A DNA stretch of 64,000 nt from the NCBI RefSeq assembly GCF_024508235.1, contig NZ_CP101943.1:1895112-1959111 (forward strand), in the 5' to 3' direction. Source of the DNA: Halococcus qingdaonensis (lineage in GTDB: Archaea > Halobacteriota > Halobacteria > Halobacteriales > Halococcaceae). Below the pieces are notes generated by a model, which did not search any database, was not told where the DNA came from, and worked only from the letters and a program-made list of their open reading frames with translations. The position numbers and the translations under genes are program-made. This document shows, piece after piece, positions 35,257 to 43,326 of the stretch; position 1 is the first letter of the stretch, and every line of letters begins with the position of its first letter.

Positions 35257-35816
35257 TGGGCCACCACACCTTCGACGCCGACCGCGCGGACAAGCTGGAG
35301 GACGCCGGGCGTCGCTACCGGTACGTCTCCGGCGAGGAACTGCTCTGGGCGCTCGCACCCGACCCCGACGACACCGTCGCCGATCTCGGCAGCGGCACGG
35401 GCTTTTTCACCGACGTCGTCGCTCCACACGCCGACACGATCTACGCGGTCGACATTCAGGCAGCGATGCACGACCACTACGCCGAAAAGGGGCTGCCCGA
35501 CAACGTCGAACCGGTGACGACCGGCATCGAGGAGCTGCCCTTCGAGGACGGCTCGATCGACGGCGCGTTCTCGACGATGACCTATCACGAGTTCGCGAGC
35601 GACGACGCGCTTGGCGAGATCCAGCGAGTGCTCACCGATTCCGGTCGCCTCGCGATCGTCGACTGGAGCGGCGAGGGTCTCGGCGAGCACGGCCCGCCGC
35701 TCGACGAGCGCTACACCGTCGAGACTGTTTCCGAAAAACTCCGCGAACGTGGCTTCACGATCGAGCACGCGTTCACGCGCCCCGAGACCTTTCTCCTCGT
35801 CGCCACTATCGAATAA
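35256..35816 (+). CDS. Class I SAM-dependent methyltransferase
   Basis: A 186-residue UbiE/Methyltransf_11-type enzyme with SAM motif VADLGSGTGFF (G45-x-G47-x-G49), acidic loop AVDIQAAMH and motif II FSTMTYHEF. The substrate is unknown. It starts within the DUF302 stop (TGATG), suggesting a joint function such as small-molecule methylation. The stop directly abuts the convergent recJ-like gene. Confidence 0.85.
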   Translation: MGHHTFDADRADKLEDAGRRYRYVSGEELLWALAPDPDDTVADLGSGTGFFTDVVAPHADTIYAVDIQAAMHDHYAEKGLPDNVEPVTTGIEELPFEDGSIDGAFSTMTYHEFASDDALGEIQRVLTDSGRLAIVDWSGEGLGEHGPPLDERYTVETVSEKLRERGFTIEHAFTRPETFLLVATIE

Positions 35817-37223
35817 TCAGCCGAGCTGGTCGGCGACGACGGCATCGGCGCGTTCGACGAACGCCTCCTCGTCGCCCTTCGGGATCGTGGCCCCCGCGGC
35901 CACGTCGTGTCCGCCGCCGTCGCCGCCGAGCGCCCGCGCGACCTCGCCCATCACCGCTGAGAGATCGAGCCCCGATCGAACTAATCTGTGTGTCCCGCGT
36001 GCGGAGACCTTGCTCTCGGTGTCGTTTTTCGCTGCGAAGGCGATGACCGGTCGATCGCCGCGCAGTGCGTCGGTCCCGAGCGCCATCCCCGCGATGATGC
36101 CGACGATCGTCTCGCGGATCGCCTCGCCGGCGTCGAACCACTGGACGTGCTCGCCCTGCGTGACGCCCTCTTGCTTCACCCAGTCGAGCCCCGTCGCGAG
36201 GTTTTTGCGGTGGTTGGTGAGTAGCGTCCTGGCCTCGTCGAGTGCGTCGTCGCGATCGCCGCGACAGACCGCCAGCCCGACGTCGGCGCGGTCGTAGCGC
36301 GCGGTCGCGTTGAGCAGCGTCGAGAACTCGCTGGCGTCCCGCAGTTCGGTGCCTTCGGCTTCGTTCGTGAGCGTGTAGGTCGTCCCGACGAGATCGTCGA
36401 TGCGGCTCGCGGGCACGCCACGGGCGACCGCGCGCTGCAACAGCGCGCTCGCGACCGTCTGTCGCTCGTCGCCCGTCAAATCGACCCAGCGCCGCCACTC
36501 CCCATCCCGTTCGAGCTCGATGTCGAGATCGGAGAGGAAGCCGATCGCACCGCGCTCGCTGCCAGAGATGCCTGGAATCCGCACGTCGTTGGCGTATTCG
36601 AGGAGTTTCGGCAGCGGGCGGCTCTGCTTGCCATACAGCGCGAGATCGGTCGTCTCGGCGAGTACACCGGCCTCGACGCCCTCGGCGACGATCTCTCTAT
36701 TCGCGCCGACAAGTTCGCCCGACGAGTCCTGCATGTCGCCGACCGCGCCGACGACCGCCAGCGCCGCCAAGTCGCGGTTCGCTTCGTCGCCCAGCGCCCG
36801 CGCGAGAACGTAGGTCGTGCCGGCTCCCGAGAGTTCGGTCGCGCCGTTGAGCCCCTCCAAGAGTGGGTTCAGATGGAACTCGGTCCCGGCGTCGGCCGGC
36901 TGGTGGTGGTCGGCGATGACCGGCGTGAACGCGCCCGCGGCCTCGTGGTCGGCGATGTCGTCGAGCTGGCCGCTGCCGAAATCCGTGAAGAGCACGGTGG
37001 AGAAATCGCGCTCGGCGATCCCTGCGATCGCGTCGGGATCGAGCTGTTTTGCGAAGACGGTCTCGAAGGGGATGTCGGCGCGATCGAGCGCCTCGGCGGC
37101 GATGGCCGCGCTCGTGAGTCCGTCGGCGTCGATGTGCGAGGCGAGCAGCACCCGCTCGGCGCGAGCGAGGCGCTCGGCGCACGATCTCGCGCGTGCGTCG
37201 AGTGCCGGAATCGGTCCACCCAT
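35817..37223 (-). CDS. DHH-family single-strand nuclease (RecJ-like)
   Basis: A 468-residue RecJ/GAN-like phosphoesterase. Motif I HIDADG (H30, D32, D34), motif II TDFGSG (D81), the signature DHH at 105-107 (IADHHQP), and a DHHA1 C-terminal GGDGGGHDVAAG. A central insert of about 120 residues (ERDGEWRRWVDLTGDERQ...) is usual for haloarchaeal members. It acts as a 5'-3' or 3'-5' single-strand exonuclease in replication or repair; other paralogues are common. A TTTAAA at about 37250 serves ATG 37223 as a leaderless promoter. Confidence 0.87.
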   Translation of the reverse strand: MGGPIPALDARARSCAERLARAERVLLASHIDADGLTSAAIAAEALDRADIPFETVFAKQLDPDAIAGIAERDFSTVLFTDFGSGQLDDIADHEAAGAFTPVIADHHQPADAGTEFHLNPLLEGLNGATELSGAGTTYVLARALGDEANRDLAALAVVGAVGDMQDSSGELVGANREIVAEGVEAGVLAETTDLALYGKQSRPLPKLLEYANDVRIPGISGSERGAIGFLSDLDIELERDGEWRRWVDLTGDERQTVASALLQRAVARGVPASRIDDLVGTTYTLTNEAEGTELRDASEFSTLLNATARYDRADVGLAVCRGDRDDALDEARTLLTNHRKNLATGLDWVKQEGVTQGEHVQWFDAGEAIRETIVGIIAGMALGTDALRGDRPVIAFAAKNDTESKVSARGTHRLVRSGLDLSAVMGEVARALGGDGGGHDVAAGATIPKGDEEAFVERADAVVADQLG

Positions 37224-37272
37224 CGGCGGCGGCTACGGCGCAATCGGGTTTAAACCTCCGGACCGTGTGCTG

Positions 37273-37430
37273 TGAACGCGAAAAATCGGCCGATGGCTGT
37301 GGCGCGCGGGAGCGCCAGAGGCGCGACTCGTGCGAGGGATGAGCGAACGAGCGAAGCGAGTGAGTGAATCGGTTGGGGAGGGTGTGGCCGTCGCGGTGCG
37401 TAGCGGTCGTCTGCGGTTTCACTGCGGATA
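37273..37430 (-). repeat. GC-rich intergenic region with repeat-like sequence 3' of hemD
   Basis: In the 260-bp gap between recJ-like and hemD, this stretch is dense in GCGAGCGAA/GAGTGAGTG-type short runs and contains CGGTTGGGGAGGGTGTGGC, sequence of a kind that recurs in haloarchaeal intergenic spacers. It is related in composition and position (just 3' of a gene) to R1-R3 but shares no long block with them. No gene is apparent. Confidence 0.4.
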
Positions 37431-37483
37431 AAACGATAACAAGACCAATCCGCCGAGTCGTCCGATACAGTCGGTCCCGTCGC

Positions 37484-38203
37484 TTACTCTGACAGCCGCC
37501 CGACGGTCTCTCGCGCGAGCGCCTCGAACGACGCCGATTCGGGAACGACATCGACGCTGATGCCCTCGCGCTCGGCGGTCTTTCGTGTCGGCTCACCGAT
37601 GGCTCCCACGACCGCATCGTTCAGTCCGGCGACGGCGGCCTCGCGCACGCCCTGCTCGGCGGCGGCCGCGAGGAAGTTCTCGACCGTGAGCGAGGAGGTG
37701 AACAGCGCGCCAGCGAGATCGCCGCTCGCCGCCAGCGCCGCCGATTCGCCCGATTCGGGCGGGCGGCGCAGCTCGTAGAGGATCGTCTCGTGGACGTACG
37801 CGCCGGCGCGTTCGAGCCCGTCGGTGAGTTTCGGCGAGCCATGCGTGCTCCGGGCGACTTCACAGCGCGCGCCCGCGATCTCGTCCTCCAGATCGGCGAC
37901 CATTCCCACGGAGGAGAACTCCGCCGGCACGCGATCGACGTCGTAGCCCGCCGCGCGCAGCGCCGCCGCCGTGGCGTCGCCGATGGCACAGAGCACGCCG
38001 TCGGACTGCCAGCCCGCCTCGGTGGCGATTTCGACGCCCGTCTTGCTCGTGAGCACGGTGTAGTCGGCGTCGGTCCGGGGTGTCTCCCCGGTGGCTTCGA
38101 CCGCGAGCATCGGGTCGAGAACCGGGTCGACGCCGAGCGACGAGAGCAGTTCGCCCGCGCGTTCGAGGCGCTCGTCGTCCGGCCGGAAGGCGGCGACGTT
38201 CAT
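37484..38203 (-). CDS. hemD: Uroporphyrinogen-III synthase
   Basis: A 239-residue HemD protein closing hydroxymethylbilane to uroporphyrinogen III with ring-D inversion. This family is poorly conserved; identification rests on length, the bilobal pattern (VAAFRPDDERLERAGELL..., TSKTGVEIA, AIGDATAAALRAAGYDVD, then VGAIGEPTRKTAEREGISVDV) and position as third gene of hemC-sumT-hemD. The ATG overlaps sumT by 4 bp. Confidence 0.9.
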   Translation of the reverse strand: MNVAAFRPDDERLERAGELLSSLGVDPVLDPMLAVEATGETPRTDADYTVLTSKTGVEIATEAGWQSDGVLCAIGDATAAALRAAGYDVDRVPAEFSSVGMVADLEDEIAGARCEVARSTHGSPKLTDGLERAGAYVHETILYELRRPPESGESAALAASGDLAGALFTSSLTVENFLAAAAEQGVREAAVAGLNDAVVGAIGEPTRKTAEREGISVDVVPESASFEALARETVGRLSE

Positions 38204-38943
38204 CGCTCGGCCTCCCGGGGCTGCTCGCGCTCGCCGACGACCTGCCCGATAACCGTGACTGCTGGCGGTTCGACGCCCTCGCGTTCGGCGACGTCGACGA
38301 TGGTGTCGAGTGTTCCCGTCGCCACCTGCTGGTCGGGACGACTCGCGCGTTCGACGAGCGCGACCGGAACGTCACTCCCCATTCCGGCTTCCCGGAGCGC
38401 GGCGGTGTAGTCGGGGAGCTTGCCGACGCCCATCAGGACGACGATCGTCCCACCGGTGGCGGCGAGCGCCTCCCAGTTCACGGCCGATTCCTCTTTCGTC
38501 GGGTCTTCGTGGCCGGTGACGAACGACACGCTCGAAGCGTGCTCGCGGTGAGTGGTGGGCACCCCCGCGAGTTCGGGTGCGGCGAGCGCCGAGGAGATCC
38601 CCGGCACGACCTCGAAATCGACCCCGTTGGCGGCGAGATGGCTCGTCTCCTCGCCGCCGCGGCCGAAAACGAACGGGTCGCCACCTTTGAGCCGGACGAC
38701 GTCCTTGCCTTCGCGAGCGAGTTCGACCAGCCGCTCGTTGGTGTACTCCTGGCTCGTGCGCTCGCCACCGGCGCGTTTGCCGACGTCCTCGCGCTTCGCC
38801 TCGGGGATCGTGTCGATGATATCGGGCCCCGGAAGCTTGTCGTGGAGTACGACGTCGGCCGCGTCGATGCGCCGGCGTGCCTTCACGGTCAGGAGCTCCG
38901 GATCGCCCGGACCGCTGCCGACGAGGGACACAGTACCGTTCAT
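38200..38943 (-). CDS. sumT: Uroporphyrinogen-III C-methyltransferase
   Basis: A 247-residue SAM-dependent SUMT (CobA/SirA domain) methylating uroporphyrinogen III at C2 and C7 to precorrin-2, towards sirohaem, cobalamin and the archaeal alternative haem route. Motifs: VGSGPGDPELLTVKA (8-22), VVRLKGGDPFVFGRGGEE (83-100), VPGISSALAAPELAGVP and a terminal VTVIGQVV. Both ends overlap neighbours (4 bp with hemC and 4 bp with hemD), so the operon is translationally coupled. Confidence 0.94.
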   Translation of the reverse strand: MNGTVSLVGSGPGDPELLTVKARRRIDAADVVLHDKLPGPDIIDTIPEAKREDVGKRAGGERTSQEYTNERLVELAREGKDVVRLKGGDPFVFGRGGEETSHLAANGVDFEVVPGISSALAAPELAGVPTTHREHASSVSFVTGHEDPTKEESAVNWEALAATGGTIVVLMGVGKLPDYTAALREAGMGSDVPVALVERASRPDQQVATGTLDTIVDVAEREGVEPPAVTVIGQVVGEREQPREAER

Positions 38944-40028
38944 TCGGCGCGCTTGGCCTCCCCGTCGGTCCCGCGGGCCTGTTCGATGAGTTCGGCCGCA
39001 CCCTGCTCGGCGAGATCGGCGGCGAGGTCGCTGGCCGCCTCGGGGTGGCTCTCGATGGGCAGATCCCGCGTCGTGCTCACCTCTTCGGTGCCGTCCTCGC
39101 TCAGTACGCGCACCACGGTGTGGACGTACTCGCCCTGCACGACCGCGTACGCGCCCATCGGGGCGACACAGCCGCCGCCGAGCTCCTCCAGAACGACTCG
39201 CTCGACGGTCGTCTCGACGCGCGTGCGCGGGTGATCGATCGCCTCGTTGACCGTCTCGGCGAACCTGCCGTCGGGGGCAGTCACCGCGAGCGCACCCTGC
39301 CCGGGAGCCGGGACGAACGTCTCGGGCGGGAGCTCCTGAATGTCGAGCCCACGGCCGATCCCCGTCCGTTCGAGCCCCGCCGCCGCGAGCACGATGGCGT
39401 CGTACTCCGTATCGACCTCGCGTTCGAGTGATCGCCGCTCGATCTCGCGCAGATCGTCGAACCACTCCTGGGGCGTGCGCTCGAACTCGTCGTCATCCTC
39501 CTCGTCGGCCTCCATCCGTTCTTCGTGCTCGCGCTGGCGATGCGGCGCGAGCAGCTTCTCGATGCGGGTGTCGACGTTGCCCCGGAGCGGTTCGACGTCC
39601 AAATCGGGGCGGGTGGCGAGTATCTCGGCCTTCCGGCGGAGGCTCGACGTGCCGACGGTCGCACCATCAGGCAGTTCGTCGAAGTCCGTCCCGTCGGGCG
39701 TGACGAGCACGTCGCCCGGGGTCGCCCGCTCGGGGACACCTGCGACGACCAGATCGTCCATCCCCTCGGTCGGGACGTCCTTCATCGAGTGGACGGCGAG
39801 ATCACAGTCGCCGTCGAGGACCTCCTCGTCGAGCGCGCGGACGAACGCGCCCGTCTTCCCGAGGCGGTGGATGAGTTCGTCACGGATCTTGTCACCCCGC
39901 GTCTCGACCTCGACGAGTTCGACCGACCGACGACGTGATTCGAGGTGTTCCTGGACGCCGGCAGCCTGACGGCGCGCGAGGTCCGACCCCCGCGTCGCCA
40001 GCCTGATGGCTCCCTCGTGTGTGCTCAT
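38940..40028 (-). CDS. hemC: Hydroxymethylbilane synthase (porphobilinogen deaminase)
   Basis: A 362-residue HemC polymerising four porphobilinogens. The dipyrromethane cofactor cysteine is C287 (LGGGCVAPMG); others are IRLATRGSDLARRQA (8-22), VHSMKDVPT, GTSSLRRKA and PAPGQGALAV. An acidic insertion of about 50 residues around 180-225 (HRQREHEERMEADEEDDDEFERTPQEW) follows RGNVDTRIEKL and lengthens the protein relative to bacterial enzymes; it looks like a halophile-specific loop. The ATG at 40028 has a TATA-like GTATCAA about 27 nt upstream. Repeat R3 lies beyond the promoter. Confidence 0.94.
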   Translation of the reverse strand: MSTHEGAIRLATRGSDLARRQAAGVQEHLESRRRSVELVEVETRGDKIRDELIHRLGKTGAFVRALDEEVLDGDCDLAVHSMKDVPTEGMDDLVVAGVPERATPGDVLVTPDGTDFDELPDGATVGTSSLRRKAEILATRPDLDVEPLRGNVDTRIEKLLAPHRQREHEERMEADEEDDDEFERTPQEWFDDLREIERRSLEREVDTEYDAIVLAAAGLERTGIGRGLDIQELPPETFVPAPGQGALAVTAPDGRFAETVNEAIDHPRTRVETTVERVVLEELGGGCVAPMGAYAVVQGEYVHTVVRVLSEDGTEEVSTTRDLPIESHPEAASDLAADLAEQGAAELIEQARGTDGEAKRAE

Positions 40029-40086
40029 GCCCGCACTCGGACGGCTGGGTTGATACCCCCTTCGAGAGCGCCTCATCGCTGGATGA

Positions 40087-40330
40087 TCGTCGAGGGTCGA
40101 GTGCCGGCGCTGCCGCCGCCGGCCGGCGGCGGTTGCGGTGCGGGAGCCGTGCAGTCCTGGCGGATGAAGGGCGAGGCGCGAGCGAGGCCGCAGGCCGAGC
40201 GAGTAGCGACCGCAGGGAGCGCGCCGAGGGCTTCGGCGGTGCTGTGCGGGAGTTGTCGCATCCGCGCGAGTGGAACGAGCGCGGTTCGCCGTGAGCGACC
40301 GCAGGGAGCGAGCGGGAGTTTTTAGCGTAG
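40087..40330 (-). repeat. Intergenic repeat, copy R3 (inverted relative to R1 and R2)
   Basis: Read on the minus strand it is collinear with R1 and R2: GAACCGCGCTCGTTCCACTC, then GCACAGCACCGCCGAAGCCC, then CGCCCTTCATCCGCCAGGA, then a run rich in CCGCAACCGCC. It fills the 369-bp gap between carS and hemC and sits 3' of carS in carS orientation. No gene is seen inside it. Confidence 0.75.
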
Positions 40331-40396
40331 CTTTTTGCAAGCGGGGGTCGGGCGAGCGAACACGGTGAGCAAGCGCGACCCCCGCAGTAAAAAGGT
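40331..40396 (-). terminator. Hairpin and T5 tract after carS (end of repeat R3)
   Basis: On the minus strand: CTTTTTACTGCGG, then GGGTCGCGC ... GCCCGACCC arms, then CCGCTTGCAAAAAGC. The flanks match those of R2 at 20694-20740 almost exactly, although the hairpin loop differs. It begins 1-2 bp after the carS stop. Confidence 0.55.
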
Positions 40397-40397
40397 A

Positions 40398-40943
40398 CTA
40401 CCACGGCTCGCTCTTCAGGCCGGCACGATAGGCGATCACGTTGGTGGTGACGTGCAGGAGCGGCGTCAGCACGAGCGCCGCCGCGAGCACGGGGAGTGTG
40501 AAGGTCGCCGTGAACCACGTGGTAGCGGCCAGTGCGGCGAGGACGAGCGCGCCGACGAGGAAGTCGAGTTGGTCGAGTCCGGGAAACGCCGCGCCGCGCG
40601 AGCGGCCGGTGCGCCGTTTGAGGAAGGAGGCGACGATGTCGCCGAGGATCGCTCCGAGCGGGAGCGCGAGGGCGGCAGCAGGGGGAAACATCGGTAGTGC
40701 CAATCCAGTCGCGGTCCCGACGGTGGGGGCGATAGCGTTGAGCAGGGCCGCGACAGCCACACCGGCGAGCGTGCCGGCGAGTGCGCCGCGCCAGGTCTTG
40801 CCGTCGCCGAGAAGGCGTGCGCCGTCGAGCGTCCGACCGCCGTCGATGGGGCGACCGCCGCCGAGGAGCACGGCGGCGTTGTTCGGGACGTACGCCGGCA
40901 ACAGCGCCCAGATCGCGACGGCGACCGTCTCGACGAGAGTCAC
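40398..40943 (-). CDS. carS: CDP-2,3-di-O-geranylgeranyl-sn-glycerol synthase (CDP-archaeol synthase)
   Basis: A 181-residue membrane enzyme transferring CMP from CTP to unsaturated archaetidic acid, the central step of archaeal phospholipid synthesis. It has about five helices and the conserved cytoplasmic block [23 protein letters not shown] (31-53) and [31 protein letters not shown]. Length and motif order are diagnostic for CarS (DUF46). Start ATG 40943; repeat R3 directly follows the stop. Confidence 0.93.
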   Translation of the reverse strand: MTLVETVAVAIWALLPAYVPNNAAVLLGGGRPIDGGRTLDGARLLGDGKTWRGALAGTLAGVAVAALLNAIAPTVGTATGLALPMFPPAAALALPLGAILGDIVASFLKRRTGRSRGAAFPGLDQLDFLVGALVLAALAATTWFTATFTLPVLAAALVLTPLLHVTTNVIAYRAGLKSEPW

Positions 40944-41030
40944 GGAGGCACTCGACCCGGGGCGCTCTTAACCGCCCGGATTCGCCGCGCGAGCGACAGT
41001 TCTTTGCCGCCGACGGCAAAACTTGCGACC

Positions 41031-41864
41031 ATGATACCGCCGATCGCGGATCGGTTCGTCGCCGGCGAGACCGAACGCGATGTCATCACTCACGCCCGCG
41101 TGCTCGACACCGAGGGTATCAACAGCATCTGTAATCTCCTCGGCGAACACTACGACAGCCCGGAGCCGGCCGCCGCCGACCGCGAGTCCTACTGCGCGCT
41201 CATCGAGGCGATCGGCGAGGAAGATATCGACGCCACGGTCTCGATCAAGCCCTCACAACTCGGTCTCGGCATCGCCGAGGGATGCTTTCGCTCCAATCTC
41301 GAACTCGTCGTCGAGCGGGCGGCCGAGCAGGGGGTGTTCCTCTGGATCGACATGGAGGACCACGAGACGACCGACGCGACGCTCGACGCCTACACCCACC
41401 ACGTCGAGGAGTACGACGGGATCGGCGTCTGCGTGCAGGCGAACCTCAAACGGACGCCCGACGATCTCCACCGACTGGCCGATTATCCCGGAAAGGTCAG
41501 GCTGGTCAAGGGTGCCTACGACGAACCCGGTGACGTCGCCTACCGGGAGAAGTCGCGGGTCAACGAGGCCTATCGCGAGTGTCTGGAGATCATGTTCGCC
41601 GAGTTCGACGGCGGCATCGCGGTCGGCAGCCACGATCCCGCGATGATCGACTACGCCGAGGGGCTCCACGACGAGCACGGAACGGCGTTCGAGATACAGA
41701 TGCTGATGGGTGTTCGCGAGGACGCACAGCACGACCTCGCCGCCGAGCACGAAGTCTATCAGTACATTCCCTACGGCGACAGCTGGCTGTCGTACTTCTA
41801 TCGTCGGATGATGGAGCGCCGGGAGAACCTGCTGTTCGGGCTGCGCGCGCTGCTCGGGCGGTAG
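41031..41864 (+). CDS. Proline dehydrogenase
   Basis: A 277-residue FAD-dependent proline dehydrogenase oxidising proline to 1-pyrroline-5-carboxylate. Landmarks: VSIKPSQLGLGI (67-78), WIDMEDHE, QANLKRTPDD, VRLVKGAYDEP and the C-terminal substrate motif YFYRRMMERREN that positions the proline carboxylate with paired arginines. It is a stand-alone monofunctional protein like that of Gram-positive bacteria; the P5C dehydrogenase is not in the window. ATG 41031 matches the family; a longer frame lacks similarity. Confidence 0.88.
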   Translation: MIPPIADRFVAGETERDVITHARVLDTEGINSICNLLGEHYDSPEPAAADRESYCALIEAIGEEDIDATVSIKPSQLGLGIAEGCFRSNLELVVERAAEQGVFLWIDMEDHETTDATLDAYTHHVEEYDGIGVCVQANLKRTPDDLHRLADYPGKVRLVKGAYDEPGDVAYREKSRVNEAYRECLEIMFAEFDGGIAVGSHDPAMIDYAEGLHDEHGTAFEIQMLMGVREDAQHDLAAEHEVYQYIPYGDSWLSYFYRRMMERRENLLFGLRALLGR

Positions 41865-41950
41865 CGACCACCCCAGCCAACGCCGACGGACCGTTGCTCG
41901 ACCCGGATTTCGCCGGCAGTATCATAACCTTCGGGGGATCATACGGGCCA

Positions 41951-42553
41951 ATGGTCTCGTGGAAGCGCGATGGCACCCGTGGACTGGTCGTGCTCGTGCC
42001 CATCATCGTCACCCTCTACGTGCTCGCATTCGTCTACAACACGATCGCCAGCCTGCCCTTCATCGAGGCGATCCAGCCGGCGATCGTCCGGGTGCCACTC
42101 ACGCTCGCGGTGTTCGCACTGCTGGTCTTCGGCGCTGGCTACCTGATGCGCACCGCGAGCGGCCCGCTGGTGGAGGGGGCGATCGACGACGTGATGAACA
42201 GCCTGCCGGGACTCCGGGTGGTCTACAACGCCTCGAAGATGGCCGTCGAGACGGCCGTCACGGGCACCGGTGATCTCCAGGCACCGGTGAAACTCGAGAC
42301 GTGGGACGGCCTACGGATGACAGCGTTCAAGACCGGCAAGCGAACCGAGGACGGCCGGGACGTGCTCTTCCTCCCGACCGCGCCGAACATCACCACCGGG
42401 TTCGTCATCGAGGTCGCGCCCGATCAGTACGAGGAGACCGACGAACGCGTCGAGGACGCACTCACACGGGTACTCAGCGCCGGTTTCGGCGAGACCAACG
42501 ACTCCGAAGTCCCCATCGACGTCCGTGATGAACCGCTCTATCGCGAGTCGTAG
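41951..42553 (+). CDS. DUF502 membrane protein
   Basis: A 200-residue DUF502 protein: two N-terminal membrane helices (about 10-30 and 48-68), then a conserved soluble domain (SLPGLRVVYNASKMAVETA, FLPTAPNITTGFVIEV). The function of the family is unknown. A TATA-like TATCATAA (41920-41927) about 27 nt before ATG 41951 supports a leaderless start and excludes the longer upstream frame, which overlaps proline dehydrogenase. Confidence 0.85.
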   Translation: MVSWKRDGTRGLVVLVPIIVTLYVLAFVYNTIASLPFIEAIQPAIVRVPLTLAVFALLVFGAGYLMRTASGPLVEGAIDDVMNSLPGLRVVYNASKMAVETAVTGTGDLQAPVKLETWDGLRMTAFKTGKRTEDGRDVLFLPTAPNITTGFVIEVAPDQYEETDERVEDALTRVLSAGFGETNDSEVPIDVRDEPLYRES

Positions 42554-42643
42554 ACACCACCGACAGATATTCTCACGTCGACTGCACCGACCGCCGTCGG
42601 GCGCTGTCGCGCCGTTTATACCCAGCGCGGTCGATCCGACGGC

Positions 42644-43165
42644 ATGACCGACACGGAGCTCATCGACGCGCTGCGACGGGTCGACGCGGTCGAATTCGGC
42701 GAGTTCGAACTCTCCCACGGCGGCACGAGCGACTACTACGTCGACAAATACCGTTTCGAGACCGATCCGGACTGTCTCTCGCTGATCGCCGACGCGTTCG
42801 CGACACGGCTCGACGACGAGACACTCGCCGGTGTCGCCCTCGGCGGAGTGCCACTAGTGGCCGTGACGAGCGTCGAGACCGATTCGCCGTACGTCATCGC
42901 CAGGAAACAGAAAAAGGAGTACGGAACGAGCAATCGGATCGAAGGCGAGCTGGCCGAGGGCGAGTCGGTCGTCGTCATCGAGGACATCGCCACGACGGGC
43001 CAGAGCGCGCTCGATGCGGTCACGGCGCTGCGGGAGGCCGGCGCGCGCGTCGAGCGCGTGCTCGTCGTCGTCGACCGCGAGGAAGGTGCCCGCGAAACCC
43101 TCGCCGAGGCCGACGTCGAACTCGACGCGCTGGTCACTGCCTCGGAGCTGCTCGCCGACGAGTAA
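42644..43165 (+). CDS. pyrE: Orotate phosphoribosyltransferase
   Basis: A 173-residue type I phosphoribosyltransferase forming OMP from orotate and PRPP in pyrimidine synthesis. The PRPP motif is [13 protein letters not shown] (109-121); upstream are [28 protein letters not shown] and [16 protein letters not shown] (catalytic lysine loop). A TTTATA (42615-42620) lies about 27 nt before the ATG. Haloarchaeal PyrE is commonly a selectable marker; there is nothing unusual in this copy. Confidence 0.95.
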   Translation: MTDTELIDALRRVDAVEFGEFELSHGGTSDYYVDKYRFETDPDCLSLIADAFATRLDDETLAGVALGGVPLVAVTSVETDSPYVIARKQKKEYGTSNRIEGELAEGESVVVIEDIATTGQSALDAVTALREAGARVERVLVVVDREEGARETLAEADVELDALVTASELLADE

Positions 43166-43187
43166 ACCGGCCGACCGCGCGACGGTA

Positions 43188-43202
43188 TACTGTCGGACAG
43201 AA
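43188..43202. promoter_or_regulatory. Palindromic site A upstream of the arylsulfotransferase-like gene
   Basis: TACTGTCGGACAGAA, differing at one base from the perfect 15-bp palindrome at 43271-43285. It lies 23 bp after the pyrE stop. Confidence 0.5.
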
Positions 43203-43270
43203 TGGGCCGAGGGATCGTGATACGAACGGCTATTCGTCGTACCGGAGTCTTCGATCCGCTACTCGCGGAC

Positions 43271-43285
43271 TACTGTCCGACAGTA
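43271..43285. promoter_or_regulatory. Palindromic site B upstream of the arylsulfotransferase-like gene
   Basis: TACTGTCCGACAGTA, a perfect palindrome with 7-bp arms around one C. It lies 42-56 bp upstream of ATG 43327, just upstream of the expected core promoter, and 83 bp from site A; a dimeric regulator could bridge the two. Confidence 0.55.
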
Positions 43286-43326
43286 CAATCGCAAGCGATT
43301 CAACCGCCGGGCTGCGCTGAACGCGT

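Noticed and set aside
16061-40396. CRISPR interpretation of the intergenic repeats
   Set aside because: Copies are about 250-300 bp, far apart, without regularly spaced short direct repeats or cas genes.
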